Shown here piece by piece: positions 29,393 through 39,574 of a DNA stretch of 64,000 nucleotides; positions within the stretch are counted from its first letter, which is position 1, and every line of letters starts with the position of its first letter. The notes under the pieces are model-generated. The model made no database searches, was not told the DNA's origin, and was given only the letters and a program-made list of their open reading frames with translations. Location of the stretch: positions 1-64,000 of the forward strand of contig CALISD010000007.1 in assembly GCA_938041955.1 (NCBI GenBank). Reading direction: 5' to 3'. This DNA comes from an uncultured Granulosicoccaceae bacterium (lineage in GTDB: Bacteria; Pseudomonadota; Gammaproteobacteria; Granulosicoccales; Granulosicoccaceae). The translations under genes and the position numbers were made by a program.

Positions 29393-30250
29393 ATGACTGA
29401 CTATAAGAACAAAATCGCTTATCAGGGAGAGCCGGGCGCCTACTCACACCTTTCCTGTAACACCGCTTATCCGGATATGGAGCCTGTCGCCTGTGAGTCG
29501 TTTTCAGCAGCGTTTGCGGCGGTTGAAAATAATGAAGCGGCGTTGGCGATGATTCCGATTGAAAACTCACTGGGCGGTCGGGTGGCAGATATTCATCACC
29601 TGATCCCCGAATCGACTCTCTACATTATCAATGAGCATTATCAGCCGGTTAAGCATTGCCTGCTTGGGGTGCCGGGTTCTTCGCTTGATCAGCTGACCCA
29701 CATCCGCTCGCACCCGCAAGGGCTTGCTCAGTGTTTGTCACTGATTGATGAGCTGCAAGTGAAGCCAGTGTCGTCTACAGACACTGCAGGTTCTGCAAGA
29801 GAAATCAAGGAATTGAATGACCCGACTCAGGGGTCGATTGCCTCGTCTCTGGCAGCAGAAATTTATGGTCTTGATGTACTTCGGGAGCGGGTTGAGGATC
29901 GATTGGGAAATACCACGCGCTTTGTGGTGTTGGCGCGCAACAGAGTTGAACCAGACCCGCAGGACGGCCCGTGTATGACCAGTTTTGTATTTCAGGTGCG
30001 CAGTGTCCCGGCAGCTTTGTATAAATCTTTGGGAGGCTTTGCAACCTGTGGTGTCAATATTACCAAGCTTGAAAGTTATATCACTGATGAGCGTTTTCAG
30101 GTGGCGCAGTTTTATGCTGAAATAGAAGGTCACCCGTCAGATAAGCTGGTGGATACTGCATTTCAAGAGCTGCAGTTTTACTCGACCAAGCTAAAAATAT
30201 TGGGAACTTACCCGGCCAATCCTTTTAGGACTCAGAATTCGCCCGGCTAG
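29393..30250 (+). CDS. pheA: Prephenate dehydratase (monofunctional)
   Basis: IAYQGEPGAYSH, SFSAAFAAVENNEAALAMIPIENSLGGRVADIHHL, NTTRFVVLAR, C-terminal ACT domain. Confidence 0.92.
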   Translation: MTDYKNKIAYQGEPGAYSHLSCNTAYPDMEPVACESFSAAFAAVENNEAALAMIPIENSLGGRVADIHHLIPESTLYIINEHYQPVKHCLLGVPGSSLDQLTHIRSHPQGLAQCLSLIDELQVKPVSSTDTAGSAREIKELNDPTQGSIASSLAAEIYGLDVLRERVEDRLGNTTRFVVLARNRVEPDPQDGPCMTSFVFQVRSVPAALYKSLGGFATCGVNITKLESYITDERFQVAQFYAEIEGHPSDKLVDTAFQELQFYSTKLKILGTYPANPFRTQNSPG

Positions 30251-30258
30251 GTCAGGTG

Positions 30259-30504
30259 CTAACGCTCTTCGCTGTCATGAAAGTTATTGTTCGCGCGGCG
30301 TTCACGCAGAGACCGGACAATATCCCAACGCTGTTGATTGGGAATTCGCGACCAGGTAGCGATCTCTTCCAGTGTTCGATAGCAGCCGGTACACAGCCCG
30401 GATTCCTTATCCATTTCGCACACACTGATGCACGGGGATGCGACATCCGGCGCGTCCGCGGGTAGAGTGTTTGATCGTCTTCGGCGGCGTGGTGTGTCTG
30501 GCAT
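30259..30504 (-). CDS. DUF1289 domain protein
   Basis: VASPCISVCEMDKESGLCTGCYRTLEEIATWSRI...RWDIVRSLRERR; start at MPDTPRRRRR assumed. Confidence 0.85.
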   Translation of the reverse strand: MPDTPRRRRRSNTLPADAPDVASPCISVCEMDKESGLCTGCYRTLEEIATWSRIPNQQRWDIVRSLRERRANNNFHDSEER

Positions 30505-30706
30505 AAGCTTTTGCTGACGTGTGGCAGTTCTGGTGTTATCGCCACTGCAGTAGCGTGTACGGTGTTCGGCTGAGAATGGTTCGATTTGGTGGACTTTAGT
30601 CGCAAATCTTTCCATAGTATTGAGGCGAACAAGTTTTTTCCAATACCCGGCTAGCCTGTGCAGGCACCATACCATACCTTTAAAAGTAGTCTTTTATCAG
30701 TGAGTC

Positions 30707-31708
30707 ATGATGCGAATAAAATCACCTTACCTGTTGTTTCTTGGCGATGCTGCAGATAGTTTGGCGGCAAAAGTGGCGCAGGGGATTGTCGACTGGCGCC
30801 CTGAAAACTGTGTCGGGCAGCTGAGACTGCCCGAATGCAACGCCGATTGCGGCCTGACAGAACTGTCTGTCGCGCAAGCGGTGGAGGCGGGTGCAAAAAC
30901 GCTGGTGATCGGCGTGGCGAATCGCGGCGGTGTGATTTCTGAACATTGGATTGCTGTGTTGTCTGAAGCACTTGAGCAGGGGATGGACATCGCTGCAGGC
31001 TTGCACAACCGTTTATCTGATGTGCCGGAGTTAGTCGCGCTGGCAAAACAACACGGTCGCACGCTTCATGATGTACGGCATCCAACCCAGGAGTTCGCAG
31101 TTGGCAATGGAAAGAAAAGAAGCGGCAAAAGAATTCTGCCAGTCGGGACGGATTGCTCATGCGGCAAAATGTATACCGCCCTGGCGCTGGAAAAAGCACT
31201 AAGAGAAAAAGGCCACAAGGCAGACTTTCGTGCAACCGGCCAGACCGGAATTTTAATTTGCGGTGAAGGTGTGTCTGTCGATGCGGTGGTATCTGATTTT
31301 ATTTCAGGTGCGACAGAGTATCTTGCGCCGGCCGCCGATGCAGATCACTGGGATGTGATAGAAGGCCAGGGTTCCCTGTTTCATCCTTCCTTCGCCGGTG
31401 TAACCCTGGGGCTTATACATGGCGCACAGCCAGATTATATGGTGCTTTGTCATGAGCCGACCCGCACCGCTATGCGTGGCGTACCTGAGTACGCTCTGCC
31501 CTCAATTGCTGATTGCATGCAGGCGACTTTGAGTGCCGCGCGCCTCACCAACGCTGCAGCAGAATTTGCCGGCCTGTCGATTAATACAAAAGCGCTGGAT
31601 CAAGCTAACGCTATGCGTTTGTTAGAGGCGCTTGAAACCGAACATCAGATGCCTGCAGTTGATCCGTTTCGAACCGGTGTGGATAAATTGCTGGACGCAA
31701 TGGTATGA
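30707..31708 (+). CDS. dgcN: DUF1611-family D-glutamate N-acetyltransferase (DgcN-like)
   Basis: VGTDCSCGKMYTALALEKALREKGHKADFRATGQTGILICGEGVSVDAVVSDF...EGQGSLFHPSFAGVTLGLIHG; followed immediately by a DgcA-like gene. Confidence 0.85.
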   Translation: MMRIKSPYLLFLGDAADSLAAKVAQGIVDWRPENCVGQLRLPECNADCGLTELSVAQAVEAGAKTLVIGVANRGGVISEHWIAVLSEALEQGMDIAAGLHNRLSDVPELVALAKQHGRTLHDVRHPTQEFAVGNGKKRSGKRILPVGTDCSCGKMYTALALEKALREKGHKADFRATGQTGILICGEGVSVDAVVSDFISGATEYLAPAADADHWDVIEGQGSLFHPSFAGVTLGLIHGAQPDYMVLCHEPTRTAMRGVPEYALPSIADCMQATLSAARLTNAAAEFAGLSINTKALDQANAMRLLEALETEHQMPAVDPFRTGVDKLLDAMV

Positions 31709-32685
31709 GATCACTTGTGGTCGAACGGGAGTCGTGGCCGATCGATGGGTCATTCACGATTTCCAGAGGGACTAAAACCAGTGCCCATGTAGTTACCGCG
31801 CATATCACAGATAATGGCTTTACCGGGCGTGGCGAATGCGTTCCTTATGCACGTTATGGAGAGACCCTCGATAGCGTTGTAGAGCAAATAGAATTACAGC
31901 GGGCGTTCATTGAGAACGACGCAGACAAAGAGCACTTACAATCGTTGTTGCCTGCGGGGGCTGCGCGCAATGCACTGGATTGTGCGCTTTGGGATCTTGC
32001 CGCGAAACAAGCGGGTAAAAGAGTATGGGAACTAGCCGATATCGCCGCGCCTGCAAGCACTGTTACTGCTTATACTTTGTCGCTCGATACACCGGATAAC
32101 ATGCATGCTGCAGCAATCAGACACAGCGGCAGACCATTGCTTAAATTAAAGTTGGCGGGCGCTGGTGATATAGAGCGAGTGACAGCCGTTCGCGAAGGAG
32201 CACCTGATAGCAGAATTATTGTCGATGCCAATGAAGGCTGGACGATCAAAGATTATGATGTAATGGTACCGAAGCTTTTGCAGCTGGGGGTCAGTCTGAT
32301 CGAACAGCCCCTGCCAGTTTCGGATGACGCTGCTCTGGCATCAGTTGATAGACCGATAAAGTTATGCGCAGATGAGTCCTGTCATGATACAGCGACGCTG
32401 GATGGATTGCGTGGGCGCTATGATGTGGTCAATATTAAGTTAGATAAAACCGGTGGATTAACGGAAGCCCTTGCTCTGCAAAAGGCTGCTCTTGAACTTG
32501 ATTTTGAAATTATGGTGGGCTGCATGGTGGCTACTTCACTCGCTATGGCGCCAGCCACATTGTTAACCACGAATGCCATTATAGTTGATCTTGACGGGCC
32601 GTTGTTACTTGGCAAAGATCGGCCGCATGCATTGGACTTTAAACACTACTCGGTGGCACCCCCAGTGTCCCGACTCTGGGGGTAG
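31705..32685 (+). CDS. dgcA: Enolase-superfamily epimerase, N-acetyl-D-glutamate racemase (DgcA-like)
   Basis: FTISRGTKTSAHVVTAHITDNGFTGRGECVPYARYGE...LKLKLAGAGD...IIVDANEGW...CADESCHD...NIKLDKTGGLTEAL; overlaps dgcN stop. Confidence 0.85.
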   Translation: MRSLVVERESWPIDGSFTISRGTKTSAHVVTAHITDNGFTGRGECVPYARYGETLDSVVEQIELQRAFIENDADKEHLQSLLPAGAARNALDCALWDLAAKQAGKRVWELADIAAPASTVTAYTLSLDTPDNMHAAAIRHSGRPLLKLKLAGAGDIERVTAVREGAPDSRIIVDANEGWTIKDYDVMVPKLLQLGVSLIEQPLPVSDDAALASVDRPIKLCADESCHDTATLDGLRGRYDVVNIKLDKTGGLTEALALQKAALELDFEIMVGCMVATSLAMAPATLLTTNAIIVDLDGPLLLGKDRPHALDFKHYSVAPPVSRLWG

Positions 32686-32687
32686 GT

Positions 32688-33542
32688 ATGAGCAGAATTG
32701 TGTACGTCAATGGTGAGTTTGTCGCAGAAGAAAATGCTGTCGTGTCTGTATTTGATCGCGGGTTTTTATTTGCTGATGCTGTATACGAAGTTTCTTCTGT
32801 GCTTGAAGGTAAGTTAATCGATAATGATGCTCACTTAAAACGGCTGCGGCGTTCACTTGGTGAATTAAGAATTCCATCGCCTGCAACTGATGAAGAGATC
32901 ATTCGTGTTCAGCATGAGCTTATCGATCGTAACCAGTTGCAAGAAGGCTTGATCTACTTGCAGGCGACTCGTGGTTGTGCTGACCGGGACTTTGCTTTTC
33001 CGGCCAATCCCAGTGCTGGCCTGGTGATGTTTTCACAGGCAAAAACGCTTATTGAAGCACCTCAGGCGAGGCAAGGGATTGCGATCATCACTGTGCCGGA
33101 TATTCGTTGGAAGCGCCGTGATATAAAAACGGTGGGGTTACTTGCACAAGTGATGGCGAAGCAGGCGGCGAAAGACGCTGGCGTGTCAGATGCATGGATG
33201 GTGGAAGACGGGTTTGTCACTGAAGGGAGTTCAAACAATGCGTTTATTGTGGATGCTAATGGCAAACTAATTACCAGGCACCTGGGTAATGAAATATTAC
33301 CCGGAATCACTCGAGCGTCCGTGCTTGAGTTGGTAGAGCAGGAGAACATCGTGTTTGAAGAGCGATCGTTCACCGTTGATGAAGCAATGAATGCCAGTGA
33401 AGCCTTCATTACCAGTGCCACCACATTTGTATGGCCAGTGGTCGAGATTGATGGCGTCAAGATTGGTACCGGTAAACCGGGCGTGTTCGCCCCTAAACTA
33501 CGTGAATTTTATCTTAAAAATTCTCTCGCTAGAGCTGAATGA
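32688..33542 (+). CDS. D-amino-acid transaminase
   Basis: VYVNGEFVAEENAVVSVFDRGFLFADAVYEV...RWKRRDIKTVGLLAQVMAKQAAKDAG...VTEGSSNNAFIVD. Confidence 0.9.
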   Translation: MSRIVYVNGEFVAEENAVVSVFDRGFLFADAVYEVSSVLEGKLIDNDAHLKRLRRSLGELRIPSPATDEEIIRVQHELIDRNQLQEGLIYLQATRGCADRDFAFPANPSAGLVMFSQAKTLIEAPQARQGIAIITVPDIRWKRRDIKTVGLLAQVMAKQAAKDAGVSDAWMVEDGFVTEGSSNNAFIVDANGKLITRHLGNEILPGITRASVLELVEQENIVFEERSFTVDEAMNASEAFITSATTFVWPVVEIDGVKIGTGKPGVFAPKLREFYLKNSLARAE

Positions 33543-33544
33543 GG

Positions 33545-33997
33545 TCAGGTCGATTCGTAAAGAAGGTAATCTGTAGCGATCATGCCAAGGGATTCATAAG
33601 TTTTTTGAGCGATAATATTTTCTTTTTCAACATAAAGTCTAAAACCATACACATCGGGTTGATCTGCGGCTAATGCTTTTATCTGGTTGTACATGGCGCG
33701 GTATACGCCGCGTTTTCGAAAATCTGATTTCACATAGACGCTTTGCACCCACCAGAATAATCCGTCGCGCCAGTCACTCCATTCTGTGGTTACCATGCAG
33801 GTGCCGACAGTTTGCTTGTCAATTTCTGCAATGAGATAGAAGCCATACTCGGGCTTTGACATCAGGCGTTTTACACCGCTATCTATAACTTCCGCTGGCA
33901 GTGTTTTGTTTTCAGTTTCCATTGCCATGAGTTGATTAAACTGACTAATGATTGGTGCATCATCAAGTGTGGTGGTTCTGACAATGATCTCAGACAT
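33545..33997 (-). CDS. GNAT family N-acetyltransferase
   Basis: FWWVQSVYVKSDFRKRGVYRAMYNQIKALA...GFRLYVEKENIIAQKTYESLGM. Confidence 0.88.
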   Translation of the reverse strand: MSEIIVRTTTLDDAPIISQFNQLMAMETENKTLPAEVIDSGVKRLMSKPEYGFYLIAEIDKQTVGTCMVTTEWSDWRDGLFWWVQSVYVKSDFRKRGVYRAMYNQIKALAADQPDVYGFRLYVEKENIIAQKTYESLGMIATDYLLYEST

Positions 33998-34118
33998 AGG
34001 GAAACTCTATCGTAGGGTGTGTTTAATGGGCAGTGTAGGCGATTTACTGAAACCTGACCATTGTAAAGCGACGTCTGTGCTGATCTAATTGGGGAAATTA
34101 AATTGATTTGGAAATCTT

Positions 34119-35108
34119 ATGTTTAATGCATTGGTTGTAACCCGCGATGATGACAAAAAGACAGCGGCGTCGGTTGAATCTCTTAACGTAGATCAACTGC
34201 CGGAAGGTAATGTCACGGTTGCAGTCGAGTATTCAACGGTTAACTACAAAGACGGACTTTGCATTGGTCCCGGTGGTGGTCTGGTGCGTGATTATCCGCA
34301 TGTTCCCGGGATAGACTTTGCCGGAACAGTTGAAACTTCAGATGATGATCGTTACCACGCTGGAGATAAAGTTGTGCTGACCGGCTGGCGGGTGGGTGAG
34401 GCACACTGGGGTGGCTATTCACAAAAGGCAAGGGTCAATGCTGATTGGCTGGTGCCGTTACCTGATGGATTGACCACACGGCAATCTATGGCGGTAGGTA
34501 CTGCAGGGCTGACTGCTATGCTTGCTGTTGTAGCTTTGGAGAAGCATGGTCTGAAAGATATTGATGGTCCGGTTTTAGTAACGGGCGCTGCAGGAGGGGT
34601 CGGTTCTGTTGCTACGGCAATCCTGAGTAACCTCGGGTATGAGGTTGCGGCTGTTACGGGTCGACCTGAAACTGCCGACTACCTTAAGTCGCTCGGTGCG
34701 GCGCAAATTGTGGCGCGTGAAGAGATAAATGAGACCACCAAGCGCCCGCTGGAAAAGGAAATGTGGTCCGGGTGTGTCGATGCAGTGGGCGGTGCAATGC
34801 TTGCCCGGGTGCTGGGTCAGCTCAAATACGGCAGCTCAGCGGCGGCAATTGGTTTGGCTGGTGGGGCAGACTTACCCGCCACAGTTATTCCTTTTTTACT
34901 GCGAGGGGTGAATTTACTTGGTATTGACTCTGTCATGCAGCCTTATCAAAACCGTTTGCTTGCATGGCAACGTATTGCATCTGATTTGCCGATGGATAAA
35001 CTTGAGGCGATGGTGCAACCCGCGACACTTACGGATTTGCCTGCACTTGGTAAAGCGATTCTTAAGGGTCAGGTGAAGGGTCGCGTTGTGGTAGATGTTA
35101 ACGCCTGA
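34119..35108 (+). CDS. AcuI/YhdH-family acrylyl-CoA reductase-like oxidoreductase
   Basis: VEYSTVNYKDGLCI...PHVPGIDFAGTVE...TGAAGGVGSVATAILSNLGYEVAAVTGR; AcuI/YhdH family pattern. Confidence 0.85.
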   Translation: MFNALVVTRDDDKKTAASVESLNVDQLPEGNVTVAVEYSTVNYKDGLCIGPGGGLVRDYPHVPGIDFAGTVETSDDDRYHAGDKVVLTGWRVGEAHWGGYSQKARVNADWLVPLPDGLTTRQSMAVGTAGLTAMLAVVALEKHGLKDIDGPVLVTGAAGGVGSVATAILSNLGYEVAAVTGRPETADYLKSLGAAQIVAREEINETTKRPLEKEMWSGCVDAVGGAMLARVLGQLKYGSSAAAIGLAGGADLPATVIPFLLRGVNLLGIDSVMQPYQNRLLAWQRIASDLPMDKLEAMVQPATLTDLPALGKAILKGQVKGRVVVDVNA

Positions 35109-35189
35109 GTATCGTCGCTACAGTATCCCCTTGTTTTTTCCAGATAGATGAGCACTGTGGCTAGCGTAGTGAGTCACAGTGAAACGTCA

Positions 35190-35975
35190 TCAGCCTGGTA
35201 TCAGGCTATCCAGATATTCTTTCAACTTGCTATTGAGCAACACATAGCCTTCATTATTGATATGCAGCGTGTCATAAAAAAGTGCATCAACCGGCTCGCC
35301 TTTCTGATCCAGATAGAGTGGATCAAGATCAAACCAATTAGCATCTAGTGATTCTGCGGTTTGTTGTAGCTGTGTGTTGGCGTCTTGTACCTGTTGAGAA
35401 AGTGTGTTGAACCAAAACTGCTTGCGTACGAAGTTGAGATGTTTGTTTGGAATAATTGAGGTGACGATAACTTCAATGCCCAGGGATTCCAGTGTCGAGA
35501 TAAAGTAATGCATATTGGAATGCATAGTATTTATTAACAGGGCGGGGTCTTTTATGCCTTTCGTTACTGCGGCAGTCAGGTCGTTCATACCGGCCTGGAT
35601 GATCACGTAGTTTGGTTTCAATCTAATGACGTCTCGTTCAAAACGCCGCTTCATTTCTGATGTGGTTTCTCCGGCAATACCGGCGTTGATAAAATTGTAT
35701 GTCGCGTACGCTGGCGCTGGATACCAGGTCTCTATGCGTGAATCACCATACAGCACGATGGTGTTTGGAGATTCGGTATCTGTTGAGCTCTCAATCGTCG
35801 TCGCCAGGCTGGTGCCGATCGGTAGTGCCCGGAAGTGTCGGTAGTGAGTGTACGTTTCTTTTAGTTCTGCCAAAAGATAAAGGCAAATGCAGAGCAAGCA
35901 GACGTTGGCTACCAAAGAGAGTAGCAGAAGCTTTTTCTTCCAGAGAAATTGAATAGCACTTTGCATCTGAGTCAC
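35190..35975 (-). CDS. SGNH/GDSL hydrolase, membrane anchored
   Basis: TIVLYGDSRIETW, FINAGIAGETTSEMKRRFERDV, YVIIQAGMNDL, DTLHINNEGYVLL. Confidence 0.85.
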   Translation of the reverse strand: MTQMQSAIQFLWKKKLLLLSLVANVCLLCICLYLLAELKETYTHYRHFRALPIGTSLATTIESSTDTESPNTIVLYGDSRIETWYPAPAYATYNFINAGIAGETTSEMKRRFERDVIRLKPNYVIIQAGMNDLTAAVTKGIKDPALLINTMHSNMHYFISTLESLGIEVIVTSIIPNKHLNFVRKQFWFNTLSQQVQDANTQLQQTAESLDANWFDLDPLYLDQKGEPVDALFYDTLHINNEGYVLLNSKLKEYLDSLIPG

Positions 35976-36069
35976 GAAAAGTATCAGTATACTGGGGTGG
36001 CAGATATTAGCTAACTACTTTCACGACAAAACCAACTTGTCTCTGCGAGGCTCGGAATGCCGTGAAGGT

Positions 36070-39000
36070 TTAGTTTATCGCAACATTGTCTTCGCTGAAA
36101 TCGGAATTGCCATGGTCAGTTGATGTATCCGGGAACGCGTTGAGCACCCCTGATATCACACTTTGCGCGCCTGGGTTATCGACTGAAGACAAGCCTAATT
36201 CTGAAATTTTGTAGTTGGTGACCAGGCGTCTGATCCGGCGTGGGTTAGCCAGCAGGTTAGTGGCTTCCTGTCTCTGCAGAGGCAGGCTCAGCAGGTTTCC
36301 CTGAACCTCGTCGCAGTGATGGTCCTGCAGAAATCGTAGCTGCGGCAATTCCTCAACACCCTCGCAGATAACTGTCATGCCAAGGCTGTGGCTCATTGCT
36401 ATTACACCACTGACAATTCGAGCATCTGCGGGGTTTTTATCGAAATCAGAGACAAACAAGCGGTCAATTTTTACTTTACTGATTGGGAACTGCTTTAAGT
36501 AACTCAGAGAGGCGAATCCAGTGCCGAAGTCATCGATTGATATTTCTACGCCGGCGCGGTCTAGTTTTTCCAGGGTGTTTACTGCTTTGGTCATGTCCTT
36601 CATGGCCATCGATTCCGTAATTTCAACCTCTAATGAGTTGGGAGGTATACCGAATTCACGGATTGAATCAAGGATATTGTGTGCCAGAAATTCGTTCTTC
36701 ATTTCGGCAGGTGACACGTTGACCGAGACGGTCAAGTCTGAATGACCGGCATCCCGCCACATCGATAACTGAGCACAGACTACTCGTGTTACCCAGGCAC
36801 TGATATCGTTGATCAGGCCGGTCTTTTCTGCCACTGGAATAAACTCACCCGGTGTGACGATACCCATTTCTGGATGTCGCCAACGCAGGAGTGCTTCCAT
36901 GCTCACTATTTTTCCGGACTTAAGGTCTACCTTCGGCTGATAAACGACAAACAATTCATTGCGCTGAAGTGCGTGATGTAGTGCTGTTTCGAGGCGAATT
37001 AGTTTGCGCGATGAGGTATCCAGATCATCTTGAAAATAACAAACATTGTTTTGTCCATCGGTGTCTTTCGCATCGCGCATAGCGATGCTGGCACTGCGCA
37101 TTAATTTGTCTGCATTGTCGCCATGGTCAGGGAAGATGCTGATGCCGGTGTCTAGCGCCGCGTAAATTTCGTGTCCATCTACGGAGATTGTGCGATCAAA
37201 AGCCTCCAATATTCTCGCGTGAATGACTTCTGTGTCTTCCAGGCTGTTGATGTGGTGAAGCGCAAGGCATATTTCGGTGTCGCCGTACCGTGATATCGAG
37301 ATGCTCTGTTCGTTTGATCCGATGATCGATGTGTTGGTCTCTTCTTTAAGTATATTTTTTAATCGTCTTACGATCTTTCTGTATAGCTTTTCGCTAACAG
37401 TAAAGCCTAAAGTATCGTTGATGCGATGCAACGCTTCAATTGATATGAGAAATATTCCAACACGGTAGTTGTGTCGAGTGGCAGACTGGACTGATTGTTC
37501 AAGTCGATCCAGCAGCAAGCTTCGATCAAGACGTAGTGAGTCACTCTGAGACGTAGTGTCAAGTTCAGTGACGGTGGCAGTTTCTTTTGCAGGAATTGGT
37601 TTTAGTACCGGCTTGGGAGCCGTGGGTGCAAAGAGTGGAACCACCTGACCTTCGGTTTTAGTTTTGAGTATAGGCGTTGCTTTTTTGCCTGCCGGTGGTT
37701 CGGTTTTCGTTTCGTCTTTTATTACCGGTACTGATGTACGCAGCGCCAGAATAGGTACTTTTGGCGCCTCGTTGGTCGGTGCTGACTCGGCCATTGAGTT
37801 GGCAATGTCTTGCGCGTTGAAATCGTCGGAGTCCATCTTAGAGGTGTAGTTAGTGACGCGATTTCGTCCCCCCTCTTTGGATACATAGAGTGCTTTGTCT
37901 GATTGTTCGACCATTTCACTCGGAGTTTCTGCATTTGAGTGAATTGACGCAACACCGAAACTTGCTGTGATCTGGCATTTGTCCAGAAAATCAGCACCGA
38001 TGCCGACTTCAATGATATGGCGTATTTTCTCTGCCATTGCCGCACCTTCGGTAATAGTGGTGTCAGGCAACACGATACAAAATTCTTCCCCGCCAAATCG
38101 ACCGACAAGGTCATTGGGTCTTGATTGTTCAGCCAGTACGTTTGCGAGATACTTAATCACATCATCACCAACACCGTGACCATGGGTATCGTTGACCGAC
38201 TTAAAGTGATCAATATCAGTCATGATGCAGGTGAGTTCATCGCGATTCTGCTTTGCTTCTGCAAACAGGGAGTCAAATCCGCTGAAAAACGATCGGCGAT
38301 TCAGCGAGCCAGTGAGCGGATCTCTGGTTGCCAGGTATTCGAGCTCTTTATTTTGTCGCGTGATTTCCAACTGGCTGATTTCAAGTTTTGTCAGAGCGTT
38401 TTGCAGCTCCGCGTTTTTGATCTCTACTTCAGTGATGTCATTGAAGGTGATTAACGCGCCTCTGATTTCGTTTGCGCCGGCAACAATCGGTGTTGCGTTA
38501 ACAGTGAATGTGGATAGTTGTTCGTAACCGGTATTGAGTTTTATGGTTGCACCTGGGGCCATATCGCCACCGTGCAAGAGATCGTTCCAGGGCAGAATTT
38601 CGTTGTCATCGAGTTGCCACTTTAGTGTATTGCAGTTTTGTCCGGCGAGATCTTCTGCCGGGAGGCCTGCTGTTTCTGCAAACTCGGCGTTTGAGAATAC
38701 AATCTCACCGTCTCGGTTGACTATCAACAAGCCCTCAGCGAGCGTATCGAGTGCTTTTTTGACGCGTTCCGGTATGACTGCATCGGGGTCCAGTTCGCGT
38801 AGTGTTCTTTTCAGGAAAAGGCAAAAGGCGAAGAACCCTGACAATGCGACAAAAAGAATGACTGATGGGAAAGAGGCTCGCCTGTCGAGCAAGCTTAGGC
38901 CTTCGTTTAAACCTGCAAAGCGAATTTCGACACTTGCGATCTGATTTTTGCCTTCAAACAGAGGCACTTGTACTTGAGTAGGCGTTGAGCGTTCACCAAT

Positions 39001-39471
39001 CTTCAAGGTCCAATGATTGTCGTGGCTACCATAAACATCAATGAGCCCGCCGCCTGCTTTTCGAACTGCTACAGACTTTACGATGCTATTACGTTGAACA
39101 GTAGTGCGGAGTAGTTCCGAAATCTCTTCGCTGCCTTGTCCGGAGCTGCTGTCCATTTCCATCGCGACGTGTACAGCCAGAGTCTCGACGATGAACTTTC
39201 GTTCAGACAGCTTTGCATTGTTGCTGTTCGGGAACAGGCCAAGAAATTCGCTCGCAAGCAGTAGTGAGATGACTAGCATCACCATGCTAAAGCTAATCCT
39301 GAACAAAGGAGAGCGTAAGAATTTAATCATAATTTGCACACCACCGGTACCGCGCATACTGTTATGTGGCACTTTGAGGGCCTTGTCCGTAAGGCCTTCG
39401 AATGTATTACCGGGGCTAATGGATGTCCCAGCAGCAATAATGTCGGCGCATTCATAATTTTCTAAACTCAA
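36070..39471 (-). CDS. TM - PAS - GGDEF - degenerate GGDEF - EAL protein (probable true start ATG at 39330)
   Basis: GRFGGEEFCIVLPD (intact), second GGDEF-like block ISRYGDTEICLAL (degenerate), EALLRW, EITESMAM, DDFGTGFASLSYLK, CDEVQGNLLSLPL. Confidence 0.88.
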   Translation of the reverse strand: MSLENYECADIIAAGTSISPGNTFEGLTDKALKVPHNSMRGTGGVQIMIKFLRSPLFRISFSMVMLVISLLLASEFLGLFPNSNNAKLSERKFIVETLAVHVAMEMDSSSGQGSEEISELLRTTVQRNSIVKSVAVRKAGGGLIDVYGSHDNHWTLKIGERSTPTQVQVPLFEGKNQIASVEIRFAGLNEGLSLLDRRASFPSVILFVALSGFFAFCLFLKRTLRELDPDAVIPERVKKALDTLAEGLLIVNRDGEIVFSNAEFAETAGLPAEDLAGQNCNTLKWQLDDNEILPWNDLLHGGDMAPGATIKLNTGYEQLSTFTVNATPIVAGANEIRGALITFNDITEVEIKNAELQNALTKLEISQLEITRQNKELEYLATRDPLTGSLNRRSFFSGFDSLFAEAKQNRDELTCIMTDIDHFKSVNDTHGHGVGDDVIKYLANVLAEQSRPNDLVGRFGGEEFCIVLPDTTITEGAAMAEKIRHIIEVGIGADFLDKCQITASFGVASIHSNAETPSEMVEQSDKALYVSKEGGRNRVTNYTSKMDSDDFNAQDIANSMAESAPTNEAPKVPILALRTSVPVIKDETKTEPPAGKKATPILKTKTEGQVVPLFAPTAPKPVLKPIPAKETATVTELDTTSQSDSLRLDRSLLLDRLEQSVQSATRHNYRVGIFLISIEALHRINDTLGFTVSEKLYRKIVRRLKNILKEETNTSIIGSNEQSISISRYGDTEICLALHHINSLEDTEVIHARILEAFDRTISVDGHEIYAALDTGISIFPDHGDNADKLMRSASIAMRDAKDTDGQNNVCYFQDDLDTSSRKLIRLETALHHALQRNELFVVYQPKVDLKSGKIVSMEALLRWRHPEMGIVTPGEFIPVAEKTGLINDISAWVTRVVCAQLSMWRDAGHSDLTVSVNVSPAEMKNEFLAHNILDSIREFGIPPNSLEVEITESMAMKDMTKAVNTLEKLDRAGVEISIDDFGTGFASLSYLKQFPISKVKIDRLFVSDFDKNPADARIVSGVIAMSHSLGMTVICEGVEELPQLRFLQDHHCDEVQGNLLSLPLQRQEATNLLANPRRIRRLVTNYKISELGLSSVDNPGAQSVISGVLNAFPDTSTDHGNSDFSEDNVAIN

Positions 39472-39574
39472 TCGTCACGTCTATATTCCGTGCTAAGTGC
39501 AGCGAAACAGTGTTTTTCAATCGAGCATCGCAATGCGAGCGGCAGCACATGAGATACTGCGCTCGCATAACTTT

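Noticed and set aside
34119-35108. DMSP/acrylate pathway call based on the AcuI-like gene
   Set aside because: No DMSP lyase, acuK/acuN or related genes nearby; AcuI/YhdH homologs are widespread, so only the enzyme-family call is kept.
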